Part shown: one piece after another, positions 32,374-43,362 of the stretch
How positions within the stretch are numbered: position 1 is the stretch's first letter
Layout of the letters: each line of letters opens with the position of its first letter
Source of the DNA: Porphyra umbilicalis
Lineage: Eukaryota > Rhodophyta > Bangiophyceae > Bangiales > Bangiaceae
Length of the DNA stretch: 64,000 bases
Reading direction: 5' to 3'
Assembly (NCBI GenBank): GCA_002049455.2
Contig: KV918761.1
Span: 248,001-312,000, forward strand
Made by a program: the position numbers and the translations under genes
Notes under the pieces: model-generated
Told to the model about the DNA's origin: nothing
Database searches by the model: none
The model's input: only the letters and a program-made list of their open reading frames with translations

Positions 32374-34332
32374 CTACTCCTCGTCGTCACGACGACGCGA
32401 GTCCCGGCGGGAATCGCGGCTCGTGCCAACACTGGCCGCCGACTCCTGCGAGACACTACGCGCACGCGTGTTGCACGCCGAGTGCGGAACCCCCGTCGAC
32501 GGGCCTCCGCCCTCGTGGGTCCGACGACCAAGGATGCTCTGCGCGTTGAAGCGCGCCGGCGCGGCCTCCTCCTCTGGCTGGATAGCCTCGAGGTGCTGGG
32601 CGAAGCGCCCGTAGTTGGCCTCGCCGTCAACGGCGCGAGCCACGGCCTGTCCAATAATGGACAAAGCCGACTCGACACCCCGTCCGTCCGCGCGCTCAAC
32701 AGCGGTACGCAAGCCTGCGATCTGCTCGACCCAGGCGCTAGCCACCGCCGACAAGGCTGCCCCGCGGGGCGCGCGAACGCGTACATCGCGCGCGCGTGCC
32801 GCCCCAAACAAGGCAACCGTCGCGGTGGACGACGCGCGGGTCGGCCAAGTGGCATCCACCGACCGGGGCGGAGATGGCGAGCGATCGTGCCGCGGTGAAC
32901 GCGGGCGGTAGCGGCCCTCGCGGGCGTCGCAAACGGCGTGAACCCAGGTCCGACGACCACGACGCCACACCCCGGGATGGTTCGAAGCAATTCGAGCCAT
33001 CGGGAGTGGCGCGTTCGGGTCCAACGCCCAGTCGAAATCGACATAAGGGTGGCGAAGGCAAAAGCCGTACTCCTTGGTCGGGTCGACCAGGACCCGCACC
33101 TGACGGGCTTCCCCGGAGTCGCGGTCGCGCCAGACGACGTCCTTAAGGACCTCCCGCCAGGGAAGCGCCGTCACGGCTTGACGCATCTTGCCGTACAAGA
33201 CGTACTTGGCCTCGCCGTCGGGCGCGTCCTTCAACTTGGACGTATCCAACGCGTCGAAATGACGAAGCGTCTTCGTGTCCAAGTGGACGAAGAGCTTGTC
33301 CTCCTGCAGGGTGTGGACCCACGCAGCAACAAAGTTGCAGTAGTACTCGGAGTACACCTCCTGCCAGACGGAGCTGTAGGCGTTGCGCAACGCATCCGCC
33401 ATGTACGACACCACCACGGGGGTCGCCACCCACAACCCCGTGTGAGGCTCCCAGTCCGGGATAGGCGGAGGCCAACGGGACAAGTCGAACGCCCGTGGTG
33501 CACGGAGAAATCCAGCCGCCCACGCGGTGGGCATCAACTCGCGACCGCGAAAGAAGCGCGTGTCAGCGGCCCGACGGTGGTCGGATGGGAGCATCGGCAG
33601 CCGAAAGGGGTTCGGCAACCCGGTGACCCGCGGACTGCGGTCATCCTCGACGTTGTCGTTCTCCTCGTGCTTCACCAGCGCGAGCTGCTCGAGGTACTGC
33701 TCCAGACCGGAGTCGTGCCCGAACGGGACCGAAAGGTCCTCGGCGAGAGCCCGCTTGAGGAAGACGGCCTTCGGCCAATTGCGCAGCAAGCGGCAAAACG
33801 AGTTGGCCGCCGCCACGATCGACTCTGTACCCTTCACAGGGAACATAAGCGCATTGACGTACACCAAACGGTGGAACGGGTGCAAGGGCAGTTGGTACCG
33901 CACGACCTCGTTGCAAAACGACATCACCTCATATACACGACGCTGAGGTCCCTGGTTCCCAAAGTACGGGTCCCGGTGGACCTCGGCCACGCGGTCGCCC
34001 GCGTGGTCCGGCAACCCGGCTTGCGCCATCACGTCGATGAAGTCGGGCAACGCCTCGTAGTGCGCGTAAACACGGCGCGTGTGCGCACGAGCGCGGTTGC
34101 GTACGCACATCTCGTACAGACGGTTGCCGGCGACTCGCGGGACCCCAATGACCACCTCCACAGGGTTGGCGTGCACGTAGTACGAGCCGCGAGGCCGAAA
34201 CTGGCGCAAGACCTCTGAGTCCGCGGAGCAATCCACTTCCGAATGGCCACCCGCAGCGGCATGCGCCCCGTCGATGGCCCCACCGCCACCGGCAACGCCG
34301 ACGTCCACCGCCATCGCGGCTGAATCCGCCAT
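32374..34332 (-). CDS. element B antisense ORF (~650 aa), unknown product
   Basis: An uninterrupted 652-codon frame opposite to gag-pol, between pol and the 3' LTR, from ATG 34332 (MADSAAMAVDVGVAG). The same frame is open further up to 34749, but only across 30-bp repeats encoding (A/S)PAATAARA. The protein has no low-complexity bias in its middle: RPRGSYYVHANPVEVVIGVP, VYAHYEALPDFIDVMAQAG, YQLPLHPFHRLVYVNALMFP, WQEVYSEYYCNFVAAWVHTL and YGFCLRHPYVDFDWALDP, then a Ser/Arg-rich tail ending RRDSRRRDDEE. I recognise no domain; YSEYYCNFVAAW is not long enough for a confident membrane span. Being intact while pol is broken, it deserves notice. Confidence 0.7.
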   Translation of the reverse strand: MADSAAMAVDVGVAGGGGAIDGAHAAAGGHSEVDCSADSEVLRQFRPRGSYYVHANPVEVVIGVPRVAGNRLYEMCVRNRARAHTRRVYAHYEALPDFIDVMAQAGLPDHAGDRVAEVHRDPYFGNQGPQRRVYEVMSFCNEVVRYQLPLHPFHRLVYVNALMFPVKGTESIVAAANSFCRLLRNWPKAVFLKRALAEDLSVPFGHDSGLEQYLEQLALVKHEENDNVEDDRSPRVTGLPNPFRLPMLPSDHRRAADTRFFRGRELMPTAWAAGFLRAPRAFDLSRWPPPIPDWEPHTGLWVATPVVVSYMADALRNAYSSVWQEVYSEYYCNFVAAWVHTLQEDKLFVHLDTKTLRHFDALDTSKLKDAPDGEAKYVLYGKMRQAVTALPWREVLKDVVWRDRDSGEARQVRVLVDPTKEYGFCLRHPYVDFDWALDPNAPLPMARIASNHPGVWRRGRRTWVHAVCDAREGRYRPRSPRHDRSPSPPRSVDATWPTRASSTATVALFGAARARDVRVRAPRGAALSAVASAWVEQIAGLRTAVERADGRGVESALSIIGQAVARAVDGEANYGRFAQHLEAIQPEEEAAPARFNAQSILGRRTHEGGGPSTGVPHSACNTRARSVSQESAASVGTSRDSRRDSRRRDDEE

Positions 34333-34370
34333 CGTGTTGGCCGTCCGGGGGGTGTTTACCGTCGCTGTCG

Positions 34371-34672
34371 CCGCCGGGCTTGCCGCCCTCGCCTCCGTCG
34401 CCGCCGGGCTTGCCGCGCTTTCCGCCCTTGCCGCAGCGCTTGCCGCCCTTGCCGCCGTCGCCGCCGGGCTTGCCGCCCTTGTCGCCGTCGCCGCCGGGCT
34501 TGCCGCCCTTGCCGCCGTCGCCGCCGGGCTTGCCGCGCTTGCCGCCGTCGCCGCCGGGATTGCCGCCCTTGCCGCCGTCGCCGCCGGGCTTGCCGCGCTT
34601 GACGCCCTTGCCGCAGCGCTTGCCGCCCTTGCCGCCGTAGCCGCCGGGCTTGCCGCCCTTGCCGCCGTGCGC
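34371..34672. repeat. 30-bp tandem repeats upstream of the antisense ORF
   Basis: About ten units of GCCGGGCTTGCCGC(C/G)CTTGCC type, period 30 bp, so all three frames on each strand stay open and give Ala-, Pro- or Gly/Lys-rich peptides. They may be 5' leader or an extended amino end of the antisense ORF. Confidence 0.85.
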
Positions 34673-34829
34673 GCCGCCCCCCCCACCCCACGCAAACCCA
34701 CACTCACCGGGCCCACCACCTCGCGGTGTGCCACCTTGCGGCGGCGCACCCCTACTCAACCTTGCCGTTAGGCAGCGACCTGTGCGCGAGCACGAAGGCA
34801 CGGGATGGCCCCGTGCCGATACAACGCGG

Positions 34830-35100
34830 ACCCGCACCCCGGCTTCCGCCGTGTCGTCGGGGGAGTCAGCACCCCGACGAGGGCGGCGCCTGCCGTCACG
34901 ACGACCACCACCCAGCTGGTGCTGCCCCGCGCGCACGCCTCGGTGCTAACCGGCCTGGAGGTGTGAACCCCACCCCCACGCTCGGCACCACGGACCCGCG
35001 TCCCGGCTTTCGCCGTGTCGTCGGGGTAGTCAAACCCCCGACGAAGGAGGCGCCACTCGGCGCCGACGAAGGTTGCCCCAACACGTGTTGCACGACGCAC
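34830..35100. repeat. ~162-bp direct duplication near the element B 3' end
   Basis: The segment ACCCGC(A/G)(C/T)CCCGGCTT(C/T)CGCC with GTGTCGTCGGGG and CCCGACGA(G/A)GG(C/A)GGCGCC occurs at about 34830 and again at about 34992. 34673-35455 otherwise shows no gene and would contain any promoter for the antisense ORF. Confidence 0.7.
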
Positions 35101-35455
35101 CCACGCACCAACGGGTCTTAACCCCGACGCTCGTCGCCTGTCAACCGGCCGTCTGGCCACCACGCCGACGCCGACGCCGACTCGCCTGCGAGAACGCGCG
35201 TACGCGCAAGCGCCGGTCGAACCCACAGCGTCAGCTGCCCGCCACCCACGCCCACGCGTGTGTGGCGGGACGGTCGCGACTGACGACGGCGAACCGCCAC
35301 CTCCCCCCCATCGGGACTGGGCGGCGCGCTCCCCACACGGCTCCCGCCGCCTGGGCGGCTGCGCCCGCGCGGGCCTGTAAGGGGCCGCGATCGCCTAATC
35401 GGGTTTCACCATCCTCGGATCTCACCGGGACGGTTCGAATCTCGCGTTGGAGGTA

Positions 35456-35840
35456 TGTAGCATATCTCTGCTACCAATTGGCAATTAGCCACGAGTAGCC
35501 CCCTTGACTGGCCGAATCCACGGATGTGTGTGACTCGGCTTGTGGCACGCCCTTTGGGGGGTTACTTCCGCATTGTTTATTTTTTATTGCTTGCCTGTCT
35601 TATCTGTCTGTCGGCACTCATTACGATCGCTTGATCGGATGATCGATCGACCAGTGCCGTTGCTTGTATTAAACCACCGTGGGTCCGGGGTCGCCGTCGT
35701 GGGCACTACCCGGCTCCCCATTGGATGCCCTTCAACAAAAGGTCTTTTTCCTCGCCGCGACGGCGATAGAACTCGCTTTATTGCTTGGCTACGGTCGGTC
35801 TCAGTACACTGGTAATTGAACTAACTTTATTGATACCACA
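35456..35840 (+). repeat. element B 3' LTR
   Basis: 385 bp, TGTAGCATAT..GATACCACA, followed directly by the TSD GTCGG at 35841-35845. The sequence before it (GTTGGAGGTA) is only weakly purine-rich as a plus-strand primer site. Confidence 0.97.
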
Positions 35841-35845
35841 GTCGG

Positions 35846-38553
35846 GTTGTCTGACTCGAGCTCCATCGAGTTGAGTCGCCAAGCCGATGTAGCGTGCGCA
35901 AAGCAGGCCTGCTGCAGTCCCAGCGACAGAGCCCTGCTTGCCTGCCCCACCACCGCGACATAATCCAAACGAATGGTACGAGCCGACGCCAGGGCGACGA
36001 TGTTGCCAACCGCCTGGGCCTCCGCGCAGTAACGGAGACGGGGGGACCAAACAGAAAGGACCGAACACCGATACGTGTAGACGGGGCGTTGAGGGCGAGA
36101 GGATGCCCCTTTGAACGAGAAGCAGCTTGCTGCACTCCACGCAATCCTGGGTGCAACCACGACCCATCCATCCTCCAGCCAAAAAGGCTATGATTCACGC
36201 TCACGTTGACAGCAGATAAATCGATCTACGTACTCAGCGCCTCGGGTGCTACACAGCCGATTGGCAACAGTTGACATGAAGAAGGGTCTGGGAGCAGAAC
36301 TCTCAGCGCGCCTGACCTGCAGGGGGTATGGCAACGAGGCAGTCAGAGCGGCCGCACAGCGCCGAACCACCTGGCTGATCAATTTGAAGTGGTCAACGAA
36401 AGCTCCTGTCTGCCCAGGCAATTAGTCATAAATACAACCAAGTCGTTTGTCGTTTGGTTTGGTTCGCTTCTTGAAATCAACCTGATTCATCGAACCATCT
36501 GTAGATTCAACATAAACTTACAACCCTGGCTCTCGCAGAGGCTACGGAGGCCTCCGAAAGTTGGGTCGCGACCCAATTTTCTACGGTCCACTGGATTTCT
36601 AACACGTCGCTGTGGAGCTTTCGAAACGACTGTGTAATGCTCAGACCCAGAAGAGCAGGCTTAACTTGGGGATAGAGCTGTCTGGGAAACCCAAATCGCA
36701 TTACAGCCTCTGGAACGTGCTTCCCAGAGGGAGTGCCTGGAACCGAGCAATCTGGCCGATCGCTGCGATGCTTATCGAGGTCCTGACGGCAAATCGAGGC
36801 GAAAGCTGATGATCGCACATCGATCGCAGATGATCGTCCACTCGTACGTAACGAGATGCTCGCTAATCTCGGACGACTGCCCTAACAACGTGAAGGCTAA
36901 GCGACGACCGGGGTTGATGTCAAGGAATGAGGTGGTGACTTGAATTAAATGCGCTCGGCCAGCAAACCCTTCTGCAAAGACAAAATGCGTTCGCAGAAGG
37001 GGTCGATTGTGCTCGTCGGAGTGTACTTCTCGGCGTGGTTGCGTCTTCGAAACGTACGAGCGGTTGTGGCGACACAACCCCAGCGTGCCTGCCGATATCG
37101 GCCACGAGCCACGCAATCCTCGAAGTCTTTTGCCCTCGTCGCATTCGCCCTCGAGTATGGCGTGGGGCGGTGGTGCTTCGTTTAGCGGGGGTGACGCTGA
37201 TGTCGCTTGCATGGCGGGGGGGGGGGTCGTGCCCGCAGTAGAGAAGGCGTGAGCACCGCCACCTCCGCCAGCGTGTTGGTGGGCGGTGTCAGTCGGCGCG
37301 GAGCTGGCTCTCACATGCTGTTGCTCGCGTGCTTGCGAGCATGGGTGAATAGAGAAAACGATCTGCGTTCCAGTTCAATAGGAGCACCGATCACAGCCGT
37401 GCGCAGAGACATACCTGACAAGCGACGGCGGCGGCCACGCCGCCCGCCACCCTATCATCCCCCACCACCCGCTCCGTCGTGCGCGGACAGGCATCGGCCG
37501 GCGCGTGCCATAGGCGACAGCCGCGTGTATAACGTGCGTGCTGCTCATTGAGCATAAATGCGGGACCGTCGCGGCTGCCACGGAGCGACCGACGACAGCC
37601 ACCGCCCACTGGCAGGCCTTGCGAGATGTCTCGTATTTCCCCGCTCTCACGCGGCCGGCGCGGCGCCGTGATTGCGGTGGCCACACAACGGCGGCGACGT
37701 CGGAGCCGCCAAAAGTCGCCCTACTGCCATTCGACAGCCGATCTTGGAGCGAGGGGCAATCGTGGGGGAGGCGGAGCGTAAAGCAGCATGCCATGACGAC
37801 ACGGCGCCGAAATGTGCGCGGGAACCTTCCCTGTGCCCGGCAGCACCAGCGTTGGGATGGCCATGCGCGTCTTGGCACCGCCGTTTCATCCTACCACCCC
37901 CACGCCCCTCCATGCCGCCTCCGCCGCTTTCCTGCCTCACGCAACATCGCCTTCCTGCGCGCCGCCCACCGCCTGCTCGTCCGAAGAGCCGAAACAGGAA
38001 GGTGCCAGCCGTGGACGCGGCCCCGCCGCCGGTGACGGCGGCTGCCGACACCAGACGATTACCGCGCTGGCGTCACCCGTTCTGAGAACATGTGGTGACG
38101 ACCGTCACGCTGGAGAGTGCTGGGGCCCCCTTGCGTCTGCTGCCAGACGCATCTTCTCCCAAGAAGCTCGCGGCTCTCCACATGGACTACGGTCCACGAA
38201 TACCGACGTACTATTGAGAAATCAGATATGGGCCTCTTTCGTACATGTGAATTCCATCCCATGAGAACTCGAACACTAATCACACCTTCAAATCACAATA
38301 CAAATCGCAATCACGCATCAGATATGGGCTTGATTGCCGGCCGGCGTGCGGCGTGTAGTACGCCAACACCGCGCATCCAGCTCAAGTGGCCGCGATCGCA
38401 GTGGCCCACAAGGCATGGCACTACGTCAAGATGTAAGGGACAAGTGGCAACACAAGTGCGATGCAGAAAAAGAACATTTGCTTACAGAAACAAGCCAGGG
38501 GAGTACCGAGGATACATGCCAAACGCATCAAGGAACAGAAAGAGCAATCTCGT
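35846..38553. other. region without a convincing gene
   Basis: Several weak frames. The most protein-like is 36772-37314 (-), ending LDINPGRRLAFTLLGQSSEI..TYEWTIICDRCAI, with no recognisable domain. At 36556-36581 there is a near-perfect palindrome centred on TTGGGTCGCGACCCAA (36561-36576). 37500-38050 is GC-rich with overlapping low-complexity frames on both strands. No RNA gene was found. Confidence 0.4.
36556..36581. repeat. 26-bp near-perfect palindrome
   Basis: GAAA-G-TTGGGTCGCGACCCAA-T-TTTC: the 16-bp core (36561-36576) is perfectly self-complementary and the flanks pair as well. The GCCTC(C/T)GAAA(A/G)TTGGGTCGCGACCC string also occurs at about 25236-25263 on the other side of element B. 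Confidence 0.8.
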
Positions 38554-40958
38554 CTACAATTCAGAAATAATAGGACAACGAGCACGCAGATAGGGCCCGT
38601 CAGGGACACAGCCACTGCACAAGCAGTTTGGCACAGGCAGGCCGACCACCGACTCTGCACCAAACCGAGAGATTAGCTGACGGTTGATGCAGCCACGCGA
38701 CTGCAGGAGGGACTGCACGTCCCTCAGAACATCAAGATCCTCTGCGATGTCCTCCTGCAAGATGTCAACAAGACGCCTCGGCCAGCGGCCTTGCTCGATA
38801 ATGGCCAGGACCTCAAGCGGGACGACGTCGCTATAGTCCTCGCTCTTGTCGACGACCAAAACAACTTCGTGGCACATCTCTTTGACAGCGCCATGGACAG
38901 CCGAAGGTCCCGCCGAACCTTGATCCAGGAAGGGAGAATCCCGACAAACAGCGCGAACGTCAAACCTGGCAATCTGCGGCCTGCTTGCCCCACGGCGCCG
39001 TAGCTGCGGCATGACGTGCTTCGTCCACAACGCCTGCGCATCTTCAGAGAGATCAGCAAATCCGGCCATGAGGTTCTTGTCCGGCCGCACAGCGATTCGG
39101 CAAGGCACATTGGGCCCAGCCCTTGTCGCTCCCAGCCGCTGTAGACAGGCCAGGACACGGCTCACTTGCTTCGGTCCGACGCCTGCAGCGCGGAAGTCGG
39201 CGACGTGCATGAACGATGTTTTGCCAGTCGCGGCCGTGTGTTCGATGATTCTGTTGAACAGAGTTGAAGACTCACTCTCGGTCATCTTGTTCTCGTTGGT
39301 GACATGACGGACCCCACCCGAGTCGCAAGGGTTGAAAAAACATACGCAAACAGCTTGAAGGCCATCACGGCCAGCTCTACCAAACTGTTGAGAAAACTCT
39401 GACACGGAGCTCGCACCTCCCTGTTTCGCCCGAGTGGATCAAACAGCAGCCAGGCCGCAGGGGCCAGGCCGCGATAGGCGCAATCAGTCGTCAAACGGAT
39501 AAAAGAATCCAACCCAGCAATCACACAGTGTACCAAGTGAGAAGTATAATTGACAAACAGAACTACGAAGGAGTCGTTAGTGGTCAGAACATAGCAAGCC
39601 CGAAGGGGTGCACGAACAAGAGCCACACATGATAACAGGTGCGACAACCACAACAAGGAGCGTCGGCCGTGCGTACAAAGTGAAGCACCGCTCGCACATG
39701 GGCACAATTCACGCCCATTCCAAACGCAATGGTGGCTACCACCACGATCCCCGTGTTCGTGGCGAAATGATGCTCCGTCGCCGCCCGATCTTCCAGACCG
39801 GCATGGTACACAAGTACGTCAAGAGGCTCATCGCGCGAACTGCCGTGGCGCGCAAGAGCCTCCGCGGCGCATCGGAGCTCCGCACCAACACGCGCCGCTT
39901 CAGACCGGGACGACGTGAAGACAACCATGTTGCCACCGGCAGCCCGGCAGCAAACGGCCAGCTGAAAAGCATAAGCAACACGCTGAGCGTGCTCAAGGTC
40001 AGCGCGGCACTGCTCCACGCGATGAGAGCGCCCAAAAGCGTACGCAGCGTTACGGTCAATGTCACGAATGACCAGATTGCGCCGCAGGAATGGACCGCGA
40101 TGAACGACCAGAGGTTTGTTGATGTGGAGAGCGTCCTGAAGAGCAGAGACTTGAGCAAGCGGCACCGTCGCGGATAGGGCCAGCCGGCGGCAGCAACCGA
40201 AGCGCGACGCAGCTCGGGAAAGGTCCGGGCGCCAGCGAGCCCACGAGTCAAAGAGGTGCGCCTCGTCGAAGGCAAGGAGGCAAATGCCCATGGTGTTGAT
40301 CACCCCTAGCAGCGCAGGGTTATTGACCATGGCCTCAGGGGACGCAACAAGGATGACTAGCTGTCGCGAGGTTACCGTTGCATGATTCCGCGTGCGCTCA
40401 AGCTCAGTAGAGGAACCAAGGAGTCCGGCGCAGTCCAGTCCAGCGGCGTGGAAAGTCTTGACGTGCTGCCGACCGATGCTGTTCAGTGGCGTCAGCAGCA
40501 CGGTCAGCCACCGCCTACGACTGCGCAGCAGCAACGCTGCAATACCGACTACAACGGTCTGCAAACCACAAGTAACAAGACCTCATTGAACGGAGCAGCA
40601 AAAGCACATCAGTAAGGGAATCCAATCGCGGGAACATGCCCTTCCAGCGAAAAAAAAAGATGCCACCAGGACCCGCTCGCGGCGAATGTCTTGACTTGCC
40701 TTGTCCAGTGCCCACAACTGACAAGACGCCGACATTGGGATTGTTCTTGTCCACGACGGAGACAATGGCCTCGAGTTGGCCTTGCCGGAAGTCCTCGTGC
40801 TCAAAACGGCTGCGCAGCAGGCCATAGGCAGCCGCCCGTACTGCCGCCTTGTCCATATTGCCGCAGCTTCTGGCAGTCGTGCACTCAACCAAAGAAGATG
40901 ACAGCCCCACAGCGTCCCTTCTTCCAGTGGGGCGCTTGACGACAGGCGCTGCGGACAT
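38554..40958 (-). CDS. RecQ-family DNA helicase, three exons
   Basis: ATP-dependent 3'-5' DNA helicase of superfamily 2. Exon 1 (ATG 40958 to about 40696) ends in FRQGQLEAIV..VVGTGQGK, the RecQ Q-motif and Walker A. Exon 2 (40558-39677) holds the DEAH box FDEAHLFDSW, ALSATVP (motif III), NMVVFTSSRSEAA and VVVATIAFGMGVNCAHVR (motif V). Exon 3 (39420-38554) starts GGASSVSEFSQQFGRAGRDG, motif VI with its arginines. Intron 2 (39676-39421) is GT-AG and joins codons exactly in phase. Intron 1 is less clear: GT at 40695 and AG at 40559 leave one base too few, so an unusual junction or a 1-nt loss must be assumed. A winged-helix region after motif VI is plausible but not certain. The gene lies on the same strand as, and downstream of, the recombinase at 41410. 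Confidence 0.87.
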
Positions 40959-41409
40959 ATCATCGTAAATGGGAGCCTCGGCGACTTTGAACCGCCTTGC
41001 TTTGGCACAACTCAGCACAACTTTCGACCATCTAATTGCACATGCATTAAAAACCACAGTATGAACTTAATGCACAATTTGAGGTTTCGCTTCAGAACTG
41101 TCAGGTCAATTTGAGGTAGCAGTATGGTTCACTGAGATCTGCACATCCAATATTTATCATGCTAAATCTACTGCATACGATGACAGATGTAGTGGGACGT
41201 ACTGTTTTGCCCTCTTGTCGTGCTCAGAGCTGTTGTTCATGTCTACCAAATTCGCTTCCCGTTCACGCTTCATGTCCTATTGACCCCTAGAGCGTGTAGT
41301 GACCCAGCACATCCTACAGACACACGTTTTGCTGAGGAAGTACGTCAAAGATTGCTTTACGACCGGGAAAACGCGGGAAAAAACGGCATGGTACACGGGT
41401 GGCCCCCGA
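40959..41409. other. spacer between RecQ and recombinase genes
   Basis: About 450 bp, AT-richer than its neighbours, with no open frame of interest. It would hold the RecQ promoter, if the gene has its own, and the recombinase 3' end. Confidence 0.5.
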
Positions 41410-42921
41410 TCAGTCCGACCGAGCGACCTGCTTTGGCAGCGGCCCTACCTCAATCCCCAGCTCTTGTAGCACCCCAGCCTTCACCTCTCCTCGTTGTGAA
41501 ATTACATCAGCCAAGGCCGCTTGCGCCGTAGTGTACGTGTATCGCTTCTCCAATCGATTGCTTGCTTGCACATACGCAAAATACGCCGAGAACGTCTGCC
41601 AGTGACCGCGCTCCTTGATCTCTTGGTCAGGAACGCCAAGAAGACGGTAGAGCTGCACGCCGCCGCGCTTGAAGGAGTGCGTACCGAGAAACCGGTAAGA
41701 GTCCACCCCTGCTTCATCGAAGGCATCACGCAAATCGTTGAGAAACGCTCCATCCTTCAAGGGCGTGCGCGGGTCCATCTCGTACGCGTCACGACCGACA
41801 TTCTTGAAGTTCACAAAAAGGGGACCCGCTAGCTCCCCGCGCTTCAGCAGGTACATGGCAAGGGCGAGGACAGGGTCAACCCCAGGATCACCAGCGAGAC
41901 CCGGGCCGCCTTCCAAATAGTAACGATGCCCAGTCAGGGAGTTCTTGGTACCCTGCAAGATGTTGATTCGAAACATGGGGTTCCCAAACACGTCCTCGGT
42001 GAGCAAAACATTCTCGCGCCTGAGATGAACAGAGTACAAGATACCAGCATTCAAGTGGGCATCACATGCCAGGGACAGCGTAGTGGTAGTCCGCCACGCT
42101 TGTGTCACTTGCGAGTTAGAGATATCATGACAACACACCAGTGCTCGAAGTCGGACGACCCCGACCGTACGTGCGTCGATGAAAAAGAGCCAAAAAAAAA
42201 CTGGCACAAGACACCCAACGTACTGGATCTTTGTAACCTCATCAATCCGCATGAGGTTGAACGTCGCGACCATCATGGCCGCAAACTGGCAAATCCTTGC
42301 AGGGGCAACATCGTCTTCGTCCTTGATGTAGTTATCGTAGTAAGCACACATATGCCCGCACTCTAACGCGTCGATTGCAACAGGGACACGGCCTTGCGCT
42401 GCGAGCGCGGCCTTATGGGCGCGCTTACACTTGACGACGTCATCGCTGTAGTTTGGGTTGCCATTGACATACGTGTCCCGCATGCCCACCTTGCCGGTTG
42501 ACCACTGTCCCGAGCAGCCCAGCTCCTTGAAGAACAGCGTCATCTGAGCGGAGACATGCTTTGCCATCTACAGTCCGAGCCGGAAGTTCTTCGTCCGGTA
42601 CTTGTAGAAGTTTGCGACATGCGCAGCGGTGGTTGACGTCACAAGAAAAGGGTCCACACCTACGCGAGCACAAAACGCGACGTAGTCGGCGCGCATCGCC
42701 TTGTGAACTTGAGCGCTGCTGTCGGATCGCATTGCCTCCTCGGTCTCCTTGGCAAGTTCCACGGCATCGTACGATGATGATGCCGGCACGTGCTCAAGCC
42801 AAGCATCGCGGCGAGCCGCACTGGTGCGGTTGTCACGCGTGTTGGCAAGGCGACCGATCGCGAAAGGGGGAAGATCCGAACTTGTCGGCACCGCTGTCGA
42901 CGAATTGGTGGAGGATGCCAT
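41410..42921 (-). pseudogene. tyrosine recombinase, one internal TAG
   Basis: Site-specific recombinase of the tyrosine class, as in Crypton-type elements. From ATG 42921 the frame runs 503 codons to TGA 41410, broken by TAG 42568-42570. The first part is a helical core-binding domain (VHKAMRADYVAFCARVGVDP, AAHVANFYKYR). After the stop comes the catalytic domain: NLMRIDEVTKIQ (first Arg), LRRENVLLTEDVFGNPMFRI, GTHSFKRGGVQLYRLLG (His box, with Lys where HxxR normally has Arg, followed by Arg), KERGHWQTFSAYFAYVQ (His/Trp box and candidate nucleophile Tyr). A T-rich stretch (about 42195) followed by a divergent segment could be a retained in-frame intron. The TAG is followed directly by ATG, so the catalytic domain alone could start there. 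RecQ lies just downstream. Confidence 0.85.
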
Positions 42922-43362
42922 GGTTGCCGTTCACGGCAGCCCGCACAGGCCGCTGCGGCGAGTGTCCGCGCACGAGCGGAAGATGGCTGCACGGAGCGAA
43001 TACTGGAACGGCGACAGCACTGCGAGCAAGGTAAAGGGGCGAAACACAGCCTCACCGCCCAAATAATAGCCGTGTATGCGGCTGGCAGAGGCATTGCCCA
43101 ACGCATTGAAGATTCCCAACAAGTATGAGAATCGGTAAACAATTGGACGTACAATCGTACATTGGGATTTCCTTGCTGTCTGACTCAGGCAGAGCGCTCC
43201 TCTTCGTCTGATTGGCCAGTATCGCCAGCCGCCGCGCACCGTCGTGCTTTTTTAGGACATAAGCGTTTCTGAGACGAGGGTCCAGCTGTCGTTGAGGATG
43301 CAACACAGTCCCCAACCTACGTGCCTCCCACCTGGAAGCTCCTCCAGCTTGGCCAACGAGCA
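42922..43362. promoter_or_regulatory. divergent intergenic region
   Basis: 440 bp between the recombinase start (- strand) and the gene at 43363 (+ strand), the expected place for a shared or back-to-back promoter. No TATA box or operator-like dyad could be assigned. Confidence 0.35.

Larger units (their letters stand above)
25498..35840 (+). mobile_element. Ty3/gypsy LTR retrotransposon B
   Basis: A 10.3-kb insertion bounded by two 385-bp LTRs (TGTAGCA..TACCACA) and the 5-bp duplication GTCGG (25493-25497, 35841-35845). Order on the + strand: 5' LTR, primer-binding site, gag (26113), protease-RT-RH-IN-chromodomain (27761-31815), a further small ORF (31837-32229), then a long opposite-strand ORF (34332-32374), tandem repeats and the 3' LTR. 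The LTRs differ at about 8 of 385 positions by eye, so the insertion is fairly recent. Gag has one frameshift, pol two TAG codons. Its gag and pol resemble element A's and the primer-binding site is the same, but the LTRs differ, so the two are related families. Confidence 0.97.

Noticed and set aside
35430-35455. tRNA-like GGTTCGAATC motif before the element B 3' LTR
   Set aside because: No matching T-stem, acceptor or anticodon arms around it.
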